Shown: positions 17,744 to 24,276 of the stretch, piece after piece
Numbering within the stretch: position 1 is the stretch's first letter
Layout: each line of letters begins with the position of its first letter
DNA from: Flavobacterium sp. N2038
GTDB taxonomy: Bacteria; Bacteroidota; Bacteroidia; Flavobacteriales; Flavobacteriaceae
NCBI RefSeq assembly: GCF_025947185.1
Contig: NZ_CP110001.1
Coordinates: 124,001-188,000 of the forward strand
DNA: 64,000 bases
Direction of reading: 5' to 3'
Translations under genes and position numbers: made by a program
The notes under the pieces: generated by a model
The model's input: the letters and a program-made list of their open reading frames with translations, nothing else
What the model was told of the DNA's origin: nothing
The model's database searches: none

Positions 17744-18424
17744 CTAAACATGTTCACTTGGTCTCTTTTTTAAAAGCTTTAAAAGAACAGGAAATGTAGA
17801 AATAATAACTATAATAATAATGATATATTCAATATGCTCTTTTAAGTCTATTCCTTGTTTCAAGAACACACCGTAAAGATAATGTCCCGCAAAAATCAAT
17901 AAAAACGACCATAAAAAAGAACTTAATACATTGTAGAACATAAACTTCTTTTTATCCATCGAAACTATACCCGCAATGATTGGTGCAAAAGTTCTGAAGA
18001 TTGGAAGAAAACGCGCATATATGATTGCTTTTCCGCCATATTTTTCAAAGAAGTCTTTTGATTGTAAAAGGTATTTTTTCTTAAACCAGAACGTATCTTC
18101 TTTCTTAAATAAGTAATAACCACTTTTTGCTCCAAACCAATAACCGGTCATATTACCAAAAACTCCCATAATAGCTACAGCCAGTGAAAGTAAAAAGACA
18201 TTAATAAAATCACCTGGAATATAAACCACATTCTGGATTAAATCACGACTGTAAATACCCGCCAAAAAAAGTAAACTATCTCCCGGCAGAAAAAAGCCTG
18301 CAAAAAGTCCTGTTTCAGCAAAAACTATAAACAGAACAATAAACAACCCAATTTCAAAACCTCCGATACTTAAAGTTATATAAAATTCAGGGTTTATTAA
18401 CTGGGTCCAATCAAAATTATTCAT
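17744..18424 (-). CDS. DedA-family membrane protein
   Basis: A 226-residue inner-membrane protein of the DedA/SNARE-associated family, proposed to act as undecaprenyl-phosphate or phospholipid translocases. The re-entrant motif ETGLFAGFFLPGDSLLFLAG and the second half YARFLPIFRTFAPIIAG, with its conserved arginines, are present, and four to five membrane helices follow the usual order. I take the ATG at 18424 (MNNFDWTQLINPEF) as the start; an upstream ATG at 18466 would add 14 residues that have no family counterpart. It converges on rodA with a shared terminator. The lipid transported is unknown. Confidence 0.88.
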   Translation of the reverse strand: MNNFDWTQLINPEFYITLSIGGFEIGLFIVLFIVFAETGLFAGFFLPGDSLLFLAGIYSRDLIQNVVYIPGDFINVFLLSLAVAIMGVFGNMTGYWFGAKSGYYLFKKEDTFWFKKKYLLQSKDFFEKYGGKAIIYARFLPIFRTFAPIIAGIVSMDKKKFMFYNVLSSFLWSFLLIFAGHYLYGVFLKQGIDLKEHIEYIIIIIVIISTFPVLLKLLKKRPSEHV

Positions 18425-18521
18425 AAAAAGAATTTGGTTATACTTATAAATGGGTGAAATTAACAATAATTTGCTTTAACCACAATTAAATGCTTTATTT
18501 TAAAGATAAATTAACTATTAA

Positions 18522-18549
18522 AAAAGCCCAAGTATAAACTTGGGCTTTT
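18522..18549 (-). terminator. Intrinsic terminator after the HMA gene
   Basis: On the minus strand a 12-bp stem (AAAAGCCCAAGT with ACTTGGGCTTTT) with a four-base loop is followed by T residues, five bases after the HMA-protein stop codon. It separates this operon from the DedA gene. Confidence 0.88.
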
Positions 18550-18553
18550 AAAA

Positions 18554-18898
18554 CTATTCGTGTCTTTCGTATTTACAACAAGAATGAAGATTATCGTAAT
18601 CAGCATCCGTTGCTTTAACCTCTTTGGTATCATGACCTGCTTTTGCAATGGCCTTGTTTAAATCTTGTGTTGAAGACTTTTCTTCATTTAAAATTACACT
18701 CAATTGGTGTGAACTTATGTCCCAGGTTGCCGTTTTCACACCCGGAACTCCAAACGCGGCTTTTTCAATACGTTTTTTGCATTGTTCACAATTACCATTT
18801 ACCTCTGTTGTGTATTTTAAATTCTTGTTCTTTTTATCCTGAGCTTGTGTAGTGATCCCAAAAAACGCTAGCAATACAATTAAAATTATGTTTTTCAT
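18554..18898 (-). CDS. Periplasmic heavy-metal-associated (HMA) domain protein
   Basis: A 114-residue exported protein: signal peptide MKNIILIVLLAFFGITTQAQ, then an HMA ferredoxin-like fold (about 27-95) whose metal-binding motif is NCEQC (Cys37 and Cys40), close to the MxCxxC type but with Asn in place of the residue before the first cysteine. GVPGVKTATWDISSHQLSV is the typical second strand. A second cysteine pair (HSCCKYERHE) lies at the end. It probably binds copper or zinc in the periplasm. It follows a TonB-dependent receptor by 29 bases and ends at a terminator, so the two appear to form one operon. Confidence 0.85.
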   Translation of the reverse strand: MKNIILIVLLAFFGITTQAQDKKNKNLKYTTEVNGNCEQCKKRIEKAAFGVPGVKTATWDISSHQLSVILNEEKSSTQDLNKAIAKAGHDTKEVKATDADYDNLHSCCKYERHE

Positions 18899-18927
18899 TT
18901 TGTCTAATATTAAAGTTTTAAATTAAT

Positions 18928-20934
18928 CTATTTTATTTTAAATCGCAATCCTGCATAATACATTTGTCCAAAGATTGGCGCATATGCTATCGAAGCATCA
19001 AAATTGGATCCAAATGGGTCGTCTGCTCCTAAAATTGCTTTTTGTTGTTTGTAATTCCCAATATTTTCTCCACCTACATAAACCTCAAAAACGGGAGAAA
19101 AAACCCTTGTTACCTGAGCATTCATAACTGCATAAGATGGTGAGAAATCCGGGAATTGATCTTCGACCGGATTAGAAGCTGTATATGGCAGCTGTTGTTT
19201 TCCTGACCAATTGAAGGTATAATCAAACTTCCATTGTTTTCCATTGTTTGAAGGTGTTTCATATTCCAGATTTCCTAAAAAACGATGTTTTGCCTGAAGT
19301 GGACGTTGAAAAGTTCCTCTTAGATAATCCGTTTGAATGTCGTAATATTTATAAGCTGTCCTTAAATTAAGATTATGGATCAGTTCATAATTAAATTCTA
19401 ACTGCAGGCTATTTGCAAAAGAACTTCCTTTTAAATTATAAAATAAAACGTCCTGAGGACTTTGCATCAAATCAACAACGGCCTGATTTTGAAAATCAGT
19501 TCTGTATAAGTCAAAACCTGCTTCGGCATTTTTATTAAAAAGCTTAAATTTCTGCGAAAAGCTTACACCATAATTCCATGCAATTTCAGGATTTAATCCA
19601 TAAATCTTTCCATTAGTATCTAAAATTGAAAATGTTCTGGAACTTGCAAAAAGCTGTTGATTTTCGGCAAAAATATTTGCCGAACGTTTCCCTCTTCCAG
19701 CAGAAAAACGAACTACTCCATTTTTCCATGGATTATATCTCAGGTGTAAGCGTGGTGTCACAAAAAATCCTAATCGATTATGGTTGTCAACTCTTCCTCC
19801 CAAAATCAAACTAAAATTATCTGTATTGTCATAGGTATATTCAAAAAATGCTCCAACAGAATTATCAACTCTGCTATAATCATTTACATTCACAAATTCC
19901 TGATACTGATCGTAAGTAAAATTCAATCCGGTTGTGAATTTGTGCATCGTGTTACTGATAATCGAATTGAAAATTAAATTCGAATAAAAACTATTTTGTT
20001 TAATATCATATTGATTTAGACCATAATATGAATCTTGTTTATGACTATTAAAAGCATTTTGAAAACCAATACTTTGATAAGGCATATCTGGAAAAACATA
20101 TCCGATTTTGGTCGACACATCAAAACGTTCTGTATTGATTTCTGAACCCCAGTGATTTGTAGTTCCACGATCGCGATCTTTGTCAAAATCAACTTCTCCG
20201 GTTTGCTTTTTATCATTCATGTATCTGAAATTGATAAAACTTACCAATCCGCTCTCAGCATCATAATATTGATAGCGATTTAAAACATTGATTTGTTTCC
20301 CTAACGGATTATCCAGAAAACCATCATTGTTCATATCGTTTTTTGCGACACGGGTATTACCGTGAACAAACAAACTTGTTGCCCATTTATCTGATAGTTT
20401 TTTATTAAACTGAGTATTCAATTCAAAACGGGCATCTGTAGAACCGTAAGCATTCAGAAAAAACGGGACATCATTTAATGGCTTTAAAAGCTCTGTGTTT
20501 ATTTGTCCCGAAATACTTTCATATCCATTGATAACACTTCCGGCACCTTTTGTAATCTGAACACTTTCTATCCAGGTTCCCGGAGTAAAAGACAATCCAT
20601 AGGCCTGAGAAGCGCCACGAACAGATGGAATATTTTCTTCGGTAATCATTAGATACGGACTAGTTAAACCTAACATTTTAATTTGTTTGGTTCCGGTTAA
20701 GGCATCCGAAAAATTGACATCGATAGAAGGATTGGTCTCAAAACTCTCAGCCAGATTACAGCAAGCAGCTTTTAAAAGTTCTTTACTGGTGATAACTGAT
20801 GTATTAGCGGTAAGGGTGTATGATTTTTTAATTCCCTTTTGCTTTTTGGTGATTTTTACTTCTTCCAAATCTTCTTGCGAAAAAACAGACACAGAAAGTA
20901 AAATCATGCCCAAAAGCATAATATTTTTGTGCAT
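18928..20934 (-). CDS. TonB-dependent outer-membrane receptor, probably metal related
   Basis: A 668-residue receptor: signal peptide MHKNIMLLGMILLSVSVFSQ, a possible TonB box (EDLEEVKITK), a plug domain (about 40-150) and a 22-strand barrel ending in GQMYYAGLRFKIK. There is no carboxypeptidase-like or STN domain at the N-terminus, unlike the receptors at 27-37 kb. A Cys58-Cys59 pair (KAACCNLAESFETNPS) opens the plug. With an HMA protein downstream and an HYC_CC_PP protein upstream, I infer uptake of copper or a metal chelate; vitamin or siderophore uptake is the alternative. Confidence 0.9.
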   Translation of the reverse strand: MHKNIMLLGMILLSVSVFSQEDLEEVKITKKQKGIKKSYTLTANTSVITSKELLKAACCNLAESFETNPSIDVNFSDALTGTKQIKMLGLTSPYLMITEENIPSVRGASQAYGLSFTPGTWIESVQITKGAGSVINGYESISGQINTELLKPLNDVPFFLNAYGSTDARFELNTQFNKKLSDKWATSLFVHGNTRVAKNDMNNDGFLDNPLGKQINVLNRYQYYDAESGLVSFINFRYMNDKKQTGEVDFDKDRDRGTTNHWGSEINTERFDVSTKIGYVFPDMPYQSIGFQNAFNSHKQDSYYGLNQYDIKQNSFYSNLIFNSIISNTMHKFTTGLNFTYDQYQEFVNVNDYSRVDNSVGAFFEYTYDNTDNFSLILGGRVDNHNRLGFFVTPRLHLRYNPWKNGVVRFSAGRGKRSANIFAENQQLFASSRTFSILDTNGKIYGLNPEIAWNYGVSFSQKFKLFNKNAEAGFDLYRTDFQNQAVVDLMQSPQDVLFYNLKGSSFANSLQLEFNYELIHNLNLRTAYKYYDIQTDYLRGTFQRPLQAKHRFLGNLEYETPSNNGKQWKFDYTFNWSGKQQLPYTASNPVEDQFPDFSPSYAVMNAQVTRVFSPVFEVYVGGENIGNYKQQKAILGADDPFGSNFDASIAYAPIFGQMYYAGLRFKIK

Positions 20935-21010
20935 AAAAAAATGATTTTAATGTTAATTAGAAAACTGCTTTTTTATAATTTCTTTAATAGAAAAATACAA
21001 GCAGAAAAGG

Positions 21011-21027
21011 CAAGCCAAAGTGGCTTG
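21011..21027 (-). promoter_or_regulatory. Small hairpin between the HYC_CC_PP gene and the receptor
   Basis: CAAGCCA and TGGCTTG form a 7-bp stem with a three-base loop, with a pyrimidine-rich stretch after it on the minus strand. It may be a weak terminator or attenuator in the gap of 108 bases between two genes of the same direction. Confidence 0.35.
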
Positions 21028-21042
21028 ATTCTAACATTAAAA

Positions 21043-21441
21043 TCAGGAGTAAAAAATATATTGATTGTACAATTTAAATAAGGGGGGCGCATTGGCATCA
21101 GAATAATAGGCTATTATCTGATTTGTTTTGAAATTTGGAACTGCCAAAAATGCAATTGGCTTGAATTCCTGAATTACTGCAGGAAAATCAAGTTGAAAAA
21201 AGAAGATCTTAAAAGTAGCATGATCTGATTTTTTTTCAATATGCACCACTTTGTCTTTACAACAAGATGATTTTTTTTCAGAAGCTCCGCAACATTTCTT
21301 TTCAGGTGTTCCCGAAACTGTAGTATTTAAAGAAACAGAAGCAATTTCACCTCCGCAATAATGCACATCAAAAGCAAATCCAATGTTGGAAACCAACAAT
21401 AGAAGAGCTAAAAATAAACCTGTGCACTTTTTTAAATTCAT
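21043..21441 (-). CDS. HYC_CC_PP family secreted protein
   Basis: A 132-residue protein that shows the three marks that name this family: HYC (27-29, in FDVHYCGGEIASV), doubled cysteines (50-51 and 60-61, in KKCCG and SSCCKDK) and PP (119-120, in NAPPLFKLYNQ). An N-terminal hydrophobic segment (about 7-24) acts as a signal peptide or anchor. The function of the family is not established; the cysteine pairs and the receptor-HMA neighbours suggest metal sensing or binding. A TAATTTTG box ends four bases before its ATG, so its transcript may have almost no leader. Confidence 0.85.
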   Translation of the reverse strand: MNLKKCTGLFLALLLLVSNIGFAFDVHYCGGEIASVSLNTTVSGTPEKKCCGASEKKSSCCKDKVVHIEKKSDHATFKIFFFQLDFPAVIQEFKPIAFLAVPNFKTNQIIAYYSDANAPPLFKLYNQYIFYS

Positions 21442-21445
21442 ATTG

Positions 21446-21453
21446 CAAAATTA
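21446..21453 (-). promoter_or_regulatory. -7 box (TAATTTTG) directly before the HYC_CC_PP start
   Basis: A perfect TAnnTTTG on the minus strand is separated from the ATG by only CAAT, the same geometry as the box at 6537-6544. Initiation from it would give a leaderless or nearly leaderless transcript. Confidence 0.4.
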
Positions 21454-21486
21454 TCTAAAAAGACTTAAAAAAATTCTAATGAAATG

Positions 21487-21933
21487 TTATTTTTTGAAAT
21501 TTTCCTGCTGGTAATAAAATGCAGGAATAAATAACAAGACAAATATTGGTTGAATTATAAATCGTCTTACATAAAACAAAAGCCAATTTCCGTCGGGAAA
21601 ACATTCCAGGATTAAAACAAATACTCCAATTAGAAATACTAAAAAAAACAGGTATAAAAAAGTACTGAATTTTAACATCTCAATATCTCTGAACAAATTA
21701 TAAATTAGAGCTAAAGATAAAATTGAATTTAGGAAATAACGCAATAACAGCCCGCAAACAAGCTTTAAAACATCAACTTCAGGATAAGGAACATTTTTAA
21801 ATTCAGCTTCAAAATAGACTAAAAAAGGATCATAAAAAAGACTATTCTCAAAAGCCCTGATTAAGCCAAAACATAATACAATAAGAATCGAAATTCCAAT
21901 TTTATTTCGATGCCTGATTAATTTACTTAGCAT
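21487..21933 (-). CDS. Exosortase F-associated membrane protein
   Basis: A 148-residue membrane protein with about four hydrophobic segments, ending in a basic tail (PAFYYQQENFKK). Its reading frame overlaps the end of the XrtF gene by 11 bases, and it fits the flavobacterial family found next to XrtF (exosortase F system-associated protein). It starts MLSKLIRHRNKIGISILIVLCFGLIRAFE. Its role is unknown; the tight overlap and constant pairing suggest a subunit or helper of XrtF. It has no catalytic motif that I recognise. Confidence 0.8.
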   Translation of the reverse strand: MLSKLIRHRNKIGISILIVLCFGLIRAFENSLFYDPFLVYFEAEFKNVPYPEVDVLKLVCGLLLRYFLNSILSLALIYNLFRDIEMLKFSTFLYLFFLVFLIGVFVLILECFPDGNWLLFYVRRFIIQPIFVLLFIPAFYYQQENFKK

Positions 21934-22459
21934 ATTTTGAAAATTTACTTACCCATATAACCCAAAGTGCAAAAACGACCCCATAAATAATCAGAGGAAA
22001 AAGAACTCCATGTATAAAATGAAGATGCTGTGGATAATTAAAAAGCAATACGGTCAAAAGAGCAATTCGGATAACATTTAAAACATAAATAAGCAGTATC
22101 CCAAATAAAATAAAAAGTAAAGTCGATTTAAATTTCCCTGAAAAGGCAATTACAAAAGATACAAATAAAATTATAACGCTTACTGCATTACAACCTTCAA
22201 TTATCCTGATAATGTATTTATTATTATAACAAACGTCTAAACAAGATTCATGTATACTTTGTACAATTTTTATGTCTGAGTTAAAAAAAAGCATTAAGCT
22301 TTGTACATGACTGCCAACTACCTTTGTAATTCCGTCAACCTCTTTTAAAGCGAAACTATTTAAATATACCTTATAAAGTAAAGTAAGTACAATATACACC
22401 GAGAAAAAAGTGCCTATAAAAATTAAGAAAGGTTTAAATTGTGCTAAATATTTTTTCAA
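21923..22459 (-). CDS. xrtF: Exosortase family protein XrtF
   Basis: A 178-residue integral membrane transpeptidase-like protein. The exosortase/archaeosortase triad is present: Cys90 in EGCNAVSV, Arg131 in NVIRIALL and His150 in HFIHGVLFPL, each at the edge of a membrane helix. Exosortases cleave C-terminal sorting signals of the PEP-CTERM type and may hand the protein to a glycan or lipid anchor. XrtF is the flavobacterial branch; I know of no established substrate. The start codon is TTG, 13 bases after a TAAATTTG box. It overlaps its partner gene and no sorting-signal protein was recognised in this window. Confidence 0.88.
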   Translation of the reverse strand: MKKYLAQFKPFLIFIGTFFSVYIVLTLLYKVYLNSFALKEVDGITKVVGSHVQSLMLFFNSDIKIVQSIHESCLDVCYNNKYIIRIIEGCNAVSVIILFVSFVIAFSGKFKSTLLFILFGILLIYVLNVIRIALLTVLLFNYPQHLHFIHGVLFPLIIYGVVFALWVIWVSKFSKYAK

Positions 22460-22472
22460 TGGATTTTTTTTT

Positions 22473-22513
22473 CAAATTTATGTATTTTTTGAGAGTAGCT
22501 TTAAATACTTTTG
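22473..22513. promoter_or_regulatory. Divergent -7 boxes for xrtF and the GAF gene
   Basis: On the minus strand TAAATTTG (22473-22480) faces xrtF; on the plus strand TACTTTTG (22506-22513) precedes the GAF gene by 17 bases. Both match TAnnTTTG, within the short gap between the two divergent starts. Confidence 0.45.
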
Positions 22514-22530
22514 TATAAAATTATTACATC

Positions 22531-22986
22531 ATGACTTTTCAGGAATTACAACCAAAAGTAAGCGCTATTGTAGCTGAAAACAGTACAAACAGAGACGAAA
22601 AATTATTAGCAATCTGTCAATTGCTAAATGAAAACATAGAATATTATAACTGGGTTGGTTTTTATTTTGCCAATCACGAGAACAAAACATTGCACCTTGG
22701 TCCTTATATTGGAGCAGAAACAGATCATACCGTTATTCCGTTTGGAAAAGGAATTTGTGGTCAGGTAGCCGAAAGTAATGCCAATTTTGTAGTGCCGGAT
22801 GTAGCTGCACAAGACAATTATATTGCCTGCAGTTTTACTGTTAAGTCAGAGATTGTTGTACCTTTATTTGTAAACGAAGTAAATATTGGTCAGATTGATA
22901 TTGACAGCCATGTTATTGATCCTTTTACAGAAGCTGACGAGAGATTTTTAGAATTTGTAAATCAAGAAGTTGCAAAATTATTCTAG
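22531..22986 (+). CDS. GAF-domain protein resembling free methionine-R-sulfoxide reductase
   Basis: A 151-residue single GAF domain with the fRMsr pattern: WVGFYF, LHLGPYIG, FGKGICGQVAES, DNYIACSFTVKSEIVVPLF. fRMsr enzymes reduce free methionine-R-sulfoxide using three cysteines. Two are present (Cys76 in GKGICG and Cys100 in YIACS), but the one expected before them, after the LGPY..G turn, is absent (GAETDHTVIP). The remaining pair could still react by a two-cysteine cycle, or the protein may bind a ligand only. Cytosolic, with its own promoter; it is followed by an unrelated secreted protein. Confidence 0.8.
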   Translation: MTFQELQPKVSAIVAENSTNRDEKLLAICQLLNENIEYYNWVGFYFANHENKTLHLGPYIGAETDHTVIPFGKGICGQVAESNANFVVPDVAAQDNYIACSFTVKSEIVVPLFVNEVNIGQIDIDSHVIDPFTEADERFLEFVNQEVAKLF

Positions 22987-22991
22987 AAGAG

Positions 22992-23011
22992 CTATTTTTA
23001 GGTAAAAATAG
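22992..23011 (+). promoter_or_regulatory. Palindrome CTATTTTTA-GG-TAAAAATAG
   Basis: Two perfect 9-base arms lie between the GAF stop (five bases before) and the next ATG (six bases after). In RNA it would fold against the start of the downstream gene; in DNA it could be an operator. It lacks a T-run, so a terminator is unlikely. Confidence 0.4.
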
Positions 23012-23017
23012 AACTGA

Positions 23018-23713
23018 ATGAAAAGCAATATCTTCCTTTTTCTGCTTCTGATAATTTCAGTTAATCTGTGTGCACAAATTAACATGGTCTCAAAGAAAAT
23101 CTTTTTAGACTCGTTAAATCATGAATGCACACCCGAAAAATATACTTATACAAGAGTGATCACCAACTATTCTCAAAAAAGTGTCCGCTACGTTGTAACT
23201 GATTTTTATAAGAACGGAAGAAAAAAAATGACCGGAGCCACTTTAGATAAAGATCTTCTAAAAAAGGATGGAGAATTTATTTGTTATTACAAAAACGGAG
23301 CAAAAGAATCTGTCGTAAATTATTCTCAGGATCATAAAGAAGGCAAGGAAATTAATTGGTATGAAACCCAAAATAAAAAATCTGAAAAGCAGAATATCTG
23401 GAATCCTAAAACGAAGACTGTTCAAACTTTAATTCTTAACTTTTGGAATACAGAAAATGAACAGAAGGTAATTGATGGAAATGGAGAATATGCAAGTACA
23501 GATAATTTTGTTACTGAAAATGGGATTTTAAAAAATGGTTTAAAACAAGGTGTCTGGCAAGGAAATGATGCTGTGCGTAAAATTACATTTACTGAAAACT
23601 ACGACAAAGGAATCTTAATCTCGGGAGTAGGTGTAACCGAAAACAATACAAACTATTCTTATTCTTCATTAAATGAAAGAATAGCGCCTAAAAAAACACC
23701 ATCAAATCGTTAA
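23018..23713 (+). CDS. Secreted hypothetical protein with MORN/YwqK-like repeats
   Basis: A 231-residue protein with a signal peptide (MKSNIFLFLLLIISVNLCAQ). The middle has repeats of the Y-x-N-G-x-x-x type (DFYKNGRKKMTGA, CYYKNGAKESVVNY, HKEGKEINWY, and LKNGLKQGVWQG), as in the MORN and YwqK families of beta-hairpin repeats, which are common in secreted Bacteroidota proteins of unknown use. No catalytic motif is visible. It lies between a GAF gene and rpsO, and a perfect palindrome sits just before its start. I would not assign a function. Confidence 0.65.
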   Translation: MKSNIFLFLLLIISVNLCAQINMVSKKIFLDSLNHECTPEKYTYTRVITNYSQKSVRYVVTDFYKNGRKKMTGATLDKDLLKKDGEFICYYKNGAKESVVNYSQDHKEGKEINWYETQNKKSEKQNIWNPKTKTVQTLILNFWNTENEQKVIDGNGEYASTDNFVTENGILKNGLKQGVWQGNDAVRKITFTENYDKGILISGVGVTENNTNYSYSSLNERIAPKKTPSNR

Positions 23714-23756
23714 AAACGAATTTCTTAGGCCTTATTTTTAGATTCTTTTGTTTTTT

Positions 23757-23788
23757 TTTGATTTTTCTGTTTTTTTAATCTAATTTTG
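23757..23788 (+). promoter_or_regulatory. Promoter for rpsO
   Basis: TTTG (23757-23760), a 20-base spacer and TAATTTTG (23781-23788) give a full -33/-7 match to the Bacteroidota consensus, with the rpsO ATG 55 bases downstream. Confidence 0.65.
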
Positions 23789-23843
23789 CACCCGTCTTAC
23801 AAAAGTTGTATGACATACATAAAAATCATTAAATAATATTGGA

Positions 23844-24110
23844 ATGTATTTAACTAAAGAAAAGAAAGAAGAGATTTTCGCACAACACGGTGGTGCAACA
23901 AACACTGGAAACGCAGAAGGTCAAATTGCATTGTTCACTTACAGAATTTCTCACTTAACTGAACACTTGAAAAAAAATCGTCACGATTACAACACTGAGC
24001 GTTCTCTTGTACTATTAGTAGGTAAAAGAAGAGCTTTGTTGGATTACTTGAAAAAGAAAGAAATCAACAGATATCGTGAGATTATCAAAGTATTGAATAT
24101 CAGAAAATAA
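23844..24110 (+). CDS. rpsO: 30S ribosomal protein S15
   Basis: An 88-residue protein of the usual S15 length. It binds the central domain of 16S rRNA early in 30S assembly. The signature run is visible: QHGGATNTGNAEGQIALFTYRI (15-36 region), HLKKNRHDYNTERSLVLLVGKR with the conserved His, Asp and Ser, and LLDYLKKKEINRYREIIKVL at the end. It is followed by a weak hairpin and then pnp, the rpsO-pnp order known from many bacteria. Confidence 0.98.
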   Translation: MYLTKEKKEEIFAQHGGATNTGNAEGQIALFTYRISHLTEHLKKNRHDYNTERSLVLLVGKRRALLDYLKKKEINRYREIIKVLNIRK

Positions 24111-24120
24111 TCAATATAGA

Positions 24121-24144
24121 AAAGAGGTGCGAAAGTGCCTCTTT
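24121..24144 (+). terminator. Weak intrinsic terminator between rpsO and pnp
   Basis: AAAGAGGTGC and GTGCCTCTTT pair (two G.U pairs in RNA) around a GAAA tetraloop and run into TTTTTG. Partial read-through into pnp is plausible, as in other rpsO-pnp pairs. Confidence 0.7.
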
Positions 24145-24193
24145 TTGTTTTTACATTACAAGCATTTATAAGAAAAAAAGTTTGGTTTTTCAT

Positions 24194-24250
24194 TGGGTTT
24201 TAGATAACAACAACTACACACAACAACAACTACAACACAACTAAAACCCA
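24194..24250 (+). promoter_or_regulatory. pnp leader: 10-bp stem closing a CA-only loop
   Basis: TGGGTTTTAG (24194-24203) is the exact reverse complement of CTAAAACCCA (24241-24250). The 37 bases between them contain no G and only three T, being mostly CAA and ACA units in two near copies. The stem ends 26 bases before the pnp ATG. Such an unpaired single-stranded loop next to pnp could be a binding site for PNPase itself or another single-strand RNA-binding protein. Whether the whole stem is transcribed depends on the promoter used; read-through from rpsO would include it. Confidence 0.55.
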
Positions 24251-24276
24251 TTGTATAATCAATAAGGAAAAAATTT

